From positions 1-25,660 of the forward strand of contig JABVXU010000692.1 in assembly GCA_013365365.1 (NCBI GenBank): a DNA stretch of 25,660 bases. Reading direction: 5' to 3'. The translations under genes and the position numbers were made by a program. Positions 19,112 through 25,660 of this stretch are shown one piece after another. The number at the start of each line of letters is the position of its first letter. Position 1 is the first letter of the stretch. Source of the stretch: Cruorifilaria tuberocauda. Its lineage: Eukaryota; Nematoda; Chromadorea; Rhabditida; Onchocercidae. The notes beneath the pieces are model-generated. The model was given only the letters and a program-made list of their open reading frames with translations. It was not told where the DNA came from and did not search any database.

Positions 19112-21735
19112 ATTTCCAAGGCAATAAATTTTGAAAATAATTATGATGAGGAAAAAGGACATGAATGAAATAAATTTTTTTTTCAAATCGTTGGGACTTT
19201 TTTGTCTAAATTTCATGTCCATACAGTCTATACTTGCCTCTTACTAAATTTTGAATAAGATTTGGAAAAAAAGTTTTTATTTTGAGGTTCCAAGAAAAAA
19301 ATTAAATTAGATTTTGTTGGTGTTATTTTATAGTTTGCTGGGCAAAGCACTTCAAACGATTCATCTGTTCCTGAGGGATGTACTACGAATAGACATTCAC
19401 GTATTGATTCTGCTGTATATCGGAAAGGTTGATACTTTACAACTTTAACTTATAGAGTAAGAATTCTGTAAATGATATGAGAGTATCGACATTTAAAATA
19501 GAATACGACGAGGTATGTGGATTCAAAGTATATCTGTTTTTATAGGACTGGACAGCACAATGTTTGATTCAGGACAAACATCACATCTCTTGCGTGCACA
19601 TTGCCATAATATGTTACTGGATGAAGAATTTAATCGCGCTGAACATAGAAATATACAGAGTGGCTGTGAACTTAAGCGGAAATCAGGTAATTTTCAAATC
19701 CAGGCAATTTTTCTCAGTTCAGTGAATGAAAAGCATTTGGATCAATTTGTCTCTAGTTTTTTTGGAATGCGAATGTTTAGTTATCTAACGAAAATTCCAA
19801 GAAAATGATAGCGCGAAATAATCCATTCATTGATTTCGATTTATTCCAAAGATTCCTCTTTCTTCAGGTATCCATACTGTTTACCTACCGTCTTTGTCGG
19901 ATGTCCATCATGCGTCAAGTGTGAAGACGCCTTCAGCAAGTCAAAGGCGTATCGGTTCACCAACGATCACTGCAGCAGGAAATTTTGGATGTACCACACC
20001 TAATAATTCCGCACCTACATCTCCACATTCACAATCACTTGTAGCTCCAACAGCAGCGTCCATATCTCGAACATCTCCAGTTCAGCAGCAACACTTTTCC
20101 CATTTTGTGCCCACGTTACAGCAACATCAAGCTAGATTTCCATCATCACAACTCACCTCTCCTTCAAGTACTGTATTCGCTTCTCCACACGGACTTTCAG
20201 CGACTAACATTCTTGGACGTCCAGCTGTGAGCCTCGCAAATAATTATGCTTCCGGTGGACGTACTTCAGTTTCTGCACTCGTTTCACCGCGGACACCTCT
20301 TTCCATCAATCCAAATCTGTCAACTCCACATTCCACACATGTTTCACCACACAGTTCATCAAATTTACTGATGCCAGTTCCTACTACCTCTCCATTTCAG
20401 GTTTTTGATGTTTCTTTTGTAATAGAATGGCCAGTAATACTTTTAAACTATTTTGGAAAAGATTGGAAAAGTTTACGTAAAATTTTCCTATCTTTAAAAG
20501 TTTTTGAAATTTGAACTAATAAAAAGAGAATTTAGAGTTGGATAGGCAACAGAATAGCTATCAAACTGTTACAGATAAAATGCAACTGTGCAAAAAGGGT
20601 TAATAATATTGTGAAATCAATATTACGATTAACATACATAAAATTTTTTTAATTTTTATTCCTACAGAATATTTTGTAACAATTTGCATTGTTATAGATG
20701 TCAACGTTAGGAGCTTTATCGCCGAATATATCATCACAGAGTATCTCCAGTTCACCAACATTCCAAACATCGATAGTTGCACCTGGAAATACTTTGAGCA
20801 CATCACTTCCTTCGTTACGTGTAACAACCATAGCAGATATTAATAGTGGTAGTACAAAAACGATAACGAGTGTAGCTGAGGTATGATGCATTCTCCTACT
20901 AAAAGTAAATTCTGTAGGATTTTGCAAGAATAGATAGTCATAGTTTGCGTTACTACATATTTGAATTTGCTTTGATTTCTTGATAAAATAAGGTTGCAAA
21001 CTGTGCAGAAATTTCAGAATGAAGAAACGATTGTCGAAAATCAGCAACGTTCGGAGTCCGTTGCTGTTGCCAATTATGAGCCACTGTCACCTGATACCTC
21101 CGATGCTGCACCTACATCTCAGACAGGTTATTTTCAGTTCTACCTTATTCAACATAGATTGGATATATGAATCAAGTTCTTTTGTATCAACTCAAATCTT
21201 CAGTCTATCAGTTAAACTTTTAATTAGGAAAAGAGAGATCTTCTAGCTTTCAAGTTTAATCTTTCGAATACATTTTGAAAATTTTCTGAACTACTATTTC
21301 TCTGATAATGATATATAATTAAAAATATTTTCAGCATGACAAAAAAATTAAATTTTTATATGAAATGCAGTTATACCATCTATTGTTAATTTAATAGTTA
21401 AGAAAGCTAACTGAAATTTTCTTTTAAAGCGAAGTTTAAGATGAGGCGTACTATATTCGAATGTATTTTCAGACAGTTCTACCGATCAGGCTACAAATTT
21501 ACCTCTTTTTTCATTTTTGAATTTACCGGATAACGGCAATGGTCTAAATGTTCCAACAATCCGACCAGTTACTTCTCCTGGTAATTCTCCGCCGAATATG
21601 CGAAATATCCAAACAACAAATATTATTCCACCTCAGCTTCTAACAGCAGCTATTACGACGAGTGGAAACATGACATTGCCTATCAAGTTACCACCACAAC
21701 CGACTTATGAACCACTTTCTGATGATGATGATTGA
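9670..21735 (+). CDS. gei-8: Nuclear receptor corepressor (NCoR/SMRT/SMRTER family), about 30 exons
   Basis: About 1.9 kilo-residues, against about 2.4 for vertebrate NCoR1. These proteins are nuclear scaffolds that bring HDAC3, TBL1 and GPS2 to unliganded receptors and other factors. Order: Gln-rich N-terminus; GPS2-type coiled coil (~205-265); IYAENRKKA segment (NCoR has IYDENRKKA); deacetylase-activating domain with SANT1 (~385-545); Cys-rich module (~565-687); SANT2 (~700-760); GSITQGTP; Ala/Gln and Ser/Thr/Pro-rich regions; final YEPLSDDDD, matching NCoR's YETLSDSDD end. ATG 9670 is the first Met after a 3' splice site at 9610. Nearly all exons join in phase with GT/AG ends; exceptions are the joint near 11048 and the stretch 15719-16136. 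No CoRNR receptor-binding box was obvious. The exon groups are listed separately. Family identity is very secure; some exon ends are inferred. Confidence 0.92.
11048..13504 (+). other. gei-8: gei-8 exons 5-10: GPS2 coil, TBL1/HDAC3 region and SANT1
   Basis: Exons 11048-11247, 11460-11648, 11996-12201, 12311-12431, 12984-13160 and 13267-13504. Exon 5 opens with DERRRSDSISSG and carries the first half of a Lys/Glu coil (HLEAVEKEKKLVDSQITIIQ) completed in exon 6; in NCoR the matching coil binds GPS2. Exon 6 continues to SLVERIYAENRKKA. Exons 7 and 8 match the helical stretch ending FPEL.K.REERERCGRVG. Exons 9 and 10 hold WTDDEKQ-TFKEQ and DCVLYYYLTKK, the SANT1 core of the deacetylase-activating domain. 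A basic KKRKK segment, a likely nuclear localisation signal, follows. The start of exon 5 is the weak point. Confidence 0.85.
13944..14438 (+). other. gei-8: gei-8 exons 11-12: Cys-rich module between the SANT domains
   Basis: Exons 13944-14130 and 14252-14438, joined in phase as KTVT-RRCQIGTC. The Cys pattern is ECCICK, then CVCQKC, CQIGTCH and KCCPACHK, arranged like one or two zinc-binding folds around a basic NPRRKVKPTRPMPVKW core. The vertebrate NCoR/SMRT sequences I recall have no such module here; they have an acidic, low-complexity linker. From memory, insect SMRTER proteins have a similar Cys-rich segment with a PKRKVKRLRPLP-like core. That comparison was not checked. Confidence 0.75.
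14684..15133 (+). other. gei-8: gei-8 exons 13-14: SANT2 domain
   Basis: Exons 14684-14848 and 14955-15133, joined as NKYSAK-QCREQYEKIR. Motifs IWSNEEVETL, DWDAVAEKM and QCREQYEK are the three helices of a Myb/SANT fold, with Trp at the expected places in helices 1 and 2. In NCoR/SMRT, SANT2 is reported to read histone tails. An acidic stretch (DSDDDVSEDERE) follows, as in NCoR. Exon 14 ends with two leftover bases, completed by exon 15. Confidence 0.88.
15319..16809 (+). other. gei-8: gei-8 exons 15-18: disordered region with GSITQGTP motif
   Basis: Exon 15 (15319-15718, or extended to 15741) is Ser/Pro-rich, with LLPPAPKSPSTHLY and PDLMPSRTS. A candidate exon at 15955-16041 reads ARTSMNIANAINSNF. 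Exon 16137-16223 ends in RGSITQG and joins exon 16472-16809 (starting TPVMRPPSSPTSNNDF), restoring GSITQGTP, a motif repeated many times in vertebrate NCoR. The last exon has an Ala run and ends FYNQLAAMDPAVQ. The phase between exon 15 and the GSITQG exon is unresolved (see findings). The donor after GSITQG is GTCCAT, a poor match to consensus. Confidence 0.65.
16935..18560 (+). other. gei-8: gei-8 exons 19-23: conserved block and Gln-rich region
   Basis: Exons 16935-17010, 17124-17272, 17378-17791, 18070-18117 and 18377-18560. The first two join as LAVLR-VLLDFLASSVVDQY and continue to LALGLSEQ. This aligns by eye with the vertebrate NCoR segment ILNDYITSQQM...ARGLS, also preceded by a YAM motif. 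Exon 21 is Gln/Ala-rich and ends in a charged helix (FRNAEQMRKELDENARQVEA). Exon 22 has only 48 bases. Exon 23 is a charged helical stretch (METMERLKERR-type; read as TMERLKERRTAMQHYLRAY). All phases agree. Confidence 0.75.
18753..21735 (+). other. gei-8: gei-8 exons 24-30: Ser/Thr/Pro-rich C-terminal region and LSD motif
   Basis: Exons 18753-18988, 19334-19427, 19546-19686, 19868-20400, 20698-20880, 21018-21126 and 21473-21735, all in phase. The sequence is low-complexity Ser/Thr/Pro/Ala, probably disordered. A TITAAGNF segment in exon 27 recalls TITAANFI before a receptor box in NCoR, but the box itself is not recognisable. Exon 29 has NYEPLSPDT, like NCoR's YEPISPP. The protein ends TYEPLSDDDD, the LSD motif that in SMRT/NCoR binds the SPOC domain of SPEN/SHARP proteins. 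The stop is TGA at 21733-21735. Confidence 0.85.
19081..19110 (+). repeat. (CT)15 microsatellite in a gei-8 intron
   Basis: Pure CT run in the intron 18989-19333. The antisense frame it opens (18922-19119) is an artefact. Confidence 0.95.
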
Positions 21736-22953
21736 TGTTAATCAATCTTCCCATTTAATTGAAATATCCATCTATTTATTCATTTCAGTCTTTGTCATAA
21801 CTCTTTGGTTTGATAGATAAGTGATATAAAATTCAATTTTTCTGTTGGAGCTATATCAATAGTGATATTTGGGATAAGAAGTTCTGCAAACGGGTGAAGT
21901 GATGTGTAGCTTTGGCATGGATTGCTATGTTTTTGTTTACTTAATTTGTCTGAAAAAAATTGATTTTTCTACATTTCATTTTGTCGAGTAACACTTATTC
22001 TGATGTCCTGCTTAATTGAAATTTCGGTGTATTTTGATGTCTTTCTTCACATTTGCCCAGTTATATAATCTTCATTCTGAACCTTATTGTTTGTTGTTTT
22101 GTATAGTTTATTTCATTTTATTCCCCCTTTAATAGCTTGTTTGCTGATGATGTTTTTACGATTTGTTTGTGATCAAATGCTCTCTGCATGTAGGGAAAAA
22201 GCAAAAACATTAAATTAGCTAGTTTCCAAAAAGATAGGAGTGAAGGGTTCTGCTGAATATCTTACAATTGAAAATGATGCTTGAAATGATACATTTTTGA
22301 TCTGCCTCATTTTTATCTAATTTTTATCCTTAAAAAATTTTCATTTTTTTAAAAGTTGTTATAAAAAAAGTCTATGATTTATAAACATTTCTTTCTTCTC
22401 TCCTTAATTGTGTTGAAATATTAATTATTGTTAATCATGGATTTTTGCTCATTGTTTTATCAAAATCTTTTAACAGATTAGCTTCACTTCAAACCATTAA
22501 ATTGGCATTATTTGTGGCTGTATAAAATATTTCAAAATAGTTTTCATAAATATTTGAAATTTCAGATCGGCACCTAAAACAAAGTAAATCGAAAAATAGT
22601 ACAGTTCAATCAATGGTGAAATTCAATAAATTATTTCTTTTTTTCTTTCAGAATCTTCAGCATCATGCCATTTGAATTTACAAGATTCCCTTTTATTCTA
22701 AATTTGAAGTTTTATACTTGCTCGATTAGCTTGCTTAATAATTTCAAACAAAAAATTGTACTACAAATTTTAAGATTTGAGAAATTTTGGATGAACGTTC
22801 CTCTTAAATTTAAATTAACTTAAATAAATATGAATCTAAATTGGTAACTTATATATGTTACATTCACATACTAGGCTAACAACAATACAGCATAGATGAA
22901 CAAATTGGTACTGGCTGACAGCTATTTCAATAATAAAAGGATTAGCTTTTTAA
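21736..22953. other. Region between convergent gene ends (3' UTRs)
   Basis: From the gei-8 stop (+) to the mannosidase stop (-). It is T-rich just after gei-8. The first clear plus-strand AATAAA words are at about 22625, 22824 and 22934, so gei-8 may have a long 3' UTR or use a variant signal. On the minus strand a TTTATT (AATAAA in reverse) at about 22693 is about 260 bp past the mannosidase stop. No gene is seen. Confidence 0.55.
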
Positions 22954-25436
22954 CTAATTAATTATAATAAATGTTATAATGTGAAGTGGTTGAGTGAAAT
23001 AAGATGGAATAAGTTTCGGCATGATTTTGTTACCTCTTCTGGTACCGGTTAAATTCGATAAATAAATTGTTCCATTAAATGATGAAAAAAATTGAATCAA
23101 ATCCTGAAATTGTATTTTCCGTTTCTCAATCAAGCATTACCTGAGCAAAAGTTATAAACTTTATTTTAATTTAATTTATTTCGAGCGATCACATTACTCT
23201 GAAATGGCTAAATAAAAGTGCAAAAGATTTACGATGGTTAATAAACGGTTATATATTTTAGGTAATACTATTATCAAAATTGCTTACATTTACCGAATAA
23301 ACAAATTATTAAAGATTACATAAATGATGATTTCAATTAATTAAAGAAAATCAATATAGCATTTTGAACAAAAGATATTTCTTATTAATATTATTCTTAA
23401 AGCTATTATCAGTTATTTTAGGATTTTAAAAAATTATTTTAATTATTTGAATTTTTTCCGAAGTTAATTTTTTTTTTTAATTTTAAATGAAATATTCAAT
23501 TTCAATCATACCAAATTAGTATCGCCCTGAGAATATGATTTTACTGTACAATCGTATGGTAATTGACGCATTGAGATTAGTACTGTTTTTTGTGCGATAT
23601 AACGAGCAGTGATAAGTTGAATATTATCAGGTAAACCTGGTAAATCAATCAATGATGCTAATGGCATATCTGAAATGAAATAATGCATAAGTAAAAGTTT
23701 CTTTTTTTTACTGCTAAGAATGGATATCTAATTTTAATTTGATTATTAATATTTCTTTTTACAAATCAAATTTTTAATTTGATATTCAATATTATTTGTT
23801 TTTTTATCTATCGAATTTTTTATTTCATAACTTATTAATTAATTAATTATTAATGTTAATTTATATTCTAAGAAATTATTCACTATAATTTCAAAATTAT
23901 CACTATAATCAAAAAATTATTCATTATAATTTCAAAATTATCACTATAATTTTTTCAAATTTCGTATGAACCTTATCATTGTTCTATATCCAAATGAACT
24001 TTATCAATATTCCACTGTAATAGATGTGGATAATGCAATTGAACAATGATAAGGTTGATTTGAATTGTGAACTTAGATTTCATTTAATAATTAATTAATC
24101 GTATTTTGAGAAATTTTATGCAGCAAATAGGAAATATATATCGTGTAATATCATGGCAATTCATGGTAAAATAATGAATGATAGTGAAAAATTTATCAAG
24201 TGTTAAAAATGATAAGTTTGATGATCGTCGAAATTGAAACATTTAATGTGATAGTGGTAAATATGATAGTGTGGTATCGGTAGACACGGGAAATTGTAGC
24301 ATTTTCAAAAAAAAGATTTAAATCATATTGACATTTTAGTAGTTAAGATAAGTTTAAATGATTATTACTTATAATTATCGCATACTTATCTAATAATCAT
24401 TTTCATACTATTAGTATTAATCATAGTTAATGATTAACTTGAGTAAATTAAAAAGTAAAGTGATAAAATTAAAACCATTATCATCGATTTCATTGATATT
24501 CGATGATGAGAATAGAGCAGATGGATAAAGTAATTCTTCCAAAGTTTGTTGTACAAGTTTAGAATGATATAAAGTATTTATGATATCATTTTGGGATTCA
24601 TTATCATCAGCTTTTTTCTTACATTTAAAATTATCCCTTGGTGATATCTTTGATTCAAAAATAATTCGATATTTGAGATGTGATGGATAACTCTGAAAGT
24701 TATTATGATTTTAAGATATACCGAAAAATGATAACTATCAATATCATTATTAATTAATTGAATAATTGTTGTACCTCACTAGCATCGTAATATCCCAAAC
24801 CTTTTCCATCATCATTATACATTTCTCGATCTAACATCAGGTTAAGTACACCAGACCTCGAAGTAACACCGGTTGATTGAGCTCCAAGAATGGTACAACG
24901 AAGTTTATCATCTTCTATCATTGCTTCAGTAATCATCGGATAAATGTTCGCTTCCAATTCCATCTTTTTATCATAGCTATAAAAAGAAAAGTGAAAAAAT
25001 TTCCATTGCTAATATTGATTAGTTAGAAAAAACACCAATCGATATTGCTATAAAATTAACTGAAAGAACAAATTGGTAAATAAATTAGGATGATTAATTG
25101 ATTGAAAAAATGAAAATAGAGATAGAATTTATAAATAATCACTAACCTTCGTTCTATTAAATACATTCCATTTACATCAGTAAAGAAATGAGCATCATTT
25201 TCAATATCAGTCTTTAAATTGATAAAGAATGTATGACCAGGCATTGAATTAACATTTGTAAAAATATCAATTTGAAGAGATCGAGCCGAATCATCCGTTG
25301 AATTCATAATGGTAATGCAATAAGCTAATTGAGAAGATAATTCCTGATAAATACTTGAATAAACCGGTCCATTGATAGCAATTGCTGATAATTGATCTTT
25401 ATTACTTATATTCTGTAAAGAATCACGGCTAATTTT
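22954..25436 (-). CDS. Alpha-mannosidase II-like, GH38 (C-terminal five exons; 5' part off the right edge)
   Basis: Minus-strand exons in order: 25412 (or 25436) to 25147, 24976-24775, 24692-24476, 23669-23512, 23103-22954; every joint agrees in phase and gives about 330-338 residues. The family trims mannose from N-glycans, in the Golgi for class II enzymes. Supporting motifs: GPVYSSIYQELSS, HFFTDVNGMYLIER, MELEANIYPM, ILGAQSTGV, LMLDREMYNDDGKGLG, LIDLPGLPDNIQLITAR, LPYDC and a tail FTQPLHIITFIIIN, comparable to L.PMEI.TF.I at the family's C-terminus. ANIYPM without the insert seen in lysosomal enzymes favours the Golgi type, but the exact paralogue (aman-2 or aman-3 type) is unclear. The catalytic Asp and zinc ligands lie off-window. 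Odd: a Lys/Asn-rich stretch in the third exon. Stop TAG at 22956-22954. Confidence 0.85.
23873..23950. repeat. 37 bp direct repeat in a mannosidase intron
   Basis: Two copies, 23873-23909 and 23914-23950, of a word built from AAATTATTCACTATAATTTC and then AAAATTATCACTATAAT. They differ by one base (CACT against CATT) and have a 41-bp period. They lie in the intron between the third and fourth exons of this window's mannosidase model. Confidence 0.8.
23969..24056. repeat. Inverted repeat with perfect 16 bp arms
   Basis: AACCTTATCATTGTTC at 23969-23984 faces its exact reverse complement GAACAATGATAAGGTT at 24041-24056 across a 56-bp loop. Each arm contains one TGATAA/TTATCA word. It sits in the same intron as the preceding direct repeat. 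It may be a small MITE-like relic or an RNA hairpin; no flanking duplication was recognised. Confidence 0.75.
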
Positions 25437-25660
25437 CTGTCATGTATGTTTCTTTAATAAAATAAATAAGTAAACAATAAGTAATAAAATTAAAAGTGAA
25501 ATAATAGCAGTAAATAAATAGTAGTGGAAAATATAGTGGGATAAACAAATTTACCAAAATTTGCAAGTTGAATAAATTAATAAATTAATAAAAGATAATA
25601 TTATTTATATTAATAAAAATTAAATATTAAATAAGTTCAATAAAAAAACTAAGTAAAAAT
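25437..25660 (-). other. Probable intron of the mannosidase gene
   Basis: Very AT-rich sequence upstream, on the minus strand, of the first recognised exon. No residues of the preceding mannosidase region could be found here, so the next upstream exon is probably beyond the window edge. Confidence 0.5.

Noticed and set aside
20600..21047. Two antisense frames of 75 and 132 codons
   Set aside because: They lie opposite gei-8 exons 28-29 (plus strand), whose frames, splice sites and motifs are convincing.
1..25660. CRISPR array, bacterial operon, prophage or tRNA genes
   Set aside because: No regular repeat-spacer pattern, no ribosome-binding-site spaced frames and no cloverleaf with A/B boxes recognised; the content is eukaryotic and intron-rich.

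Overview
The window reads as AT-rich nuclear DNA of a nematode, probably a clade III/filarial species. That assignment is inference: it rests on base composition, T-rich TTTCAG/TTTTAG-type 3' splice sites, many short coding exons, and protein content. There are no bacterial features, and I saw no tRNA, rRNA or transposon gene. Few genes are intact open frames, so genes were rebuilt by joining exons whose splice phases agree.

Layout: (1) 1-5488 is very AT-rich, gene-poor DNA with several degenerate tandem repeats and many TGATAA/TTATCA (GATA-factor-like) words. (2) 5489-8324 (+) is a six-exon gene for a four-pass membrane protein of the TMEM272-like type, with a poly-Gln, 14-residue-repeat N-terminal tail. 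(3) 8325-9669 is intergenic, ending in the probable promoter/5' leader of the next gene. (4) 9670-21735 (+) is a gene of about 30 exons for the nuclear receptor corepressor (NCoR/SMRT/SMRTER family; C. elegans gei-8). It has a Gln-rich N-terminus, a GPS2-type coiled coil, the deacetylase-activating domain with SANT1, a Cys-rich module, SANT2, the GSITQGTP motif, long disordered segments and the terminal LSD motif. (5) 21736-22953 lies between two convergent genes. (6) 22954 to about 25436 (-) holds the last five exons of a glycoside hydrolase family 38 alpha-mannosidase, Golgi class II-like; its 5' part, including the catalytic domain, lies beyond the right edge.

The three genes have unrelated jobs (membrane protein, transcriptional corepressor, N-glycan processing), and nothing suggests they form a pathway or operon. 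The observations most worth a second look are splice-architecture oddities: four in-phase splice donors inside a 42-bp coding repeat, a duplicated 3' splice site, a strong acceptor inside gei-8 that fits no coding phase and may mark an internal trans-spliced start, and an unresolved phase clash after the second SANT domain. The Cys-rich insert between the SANT domains is also notable.
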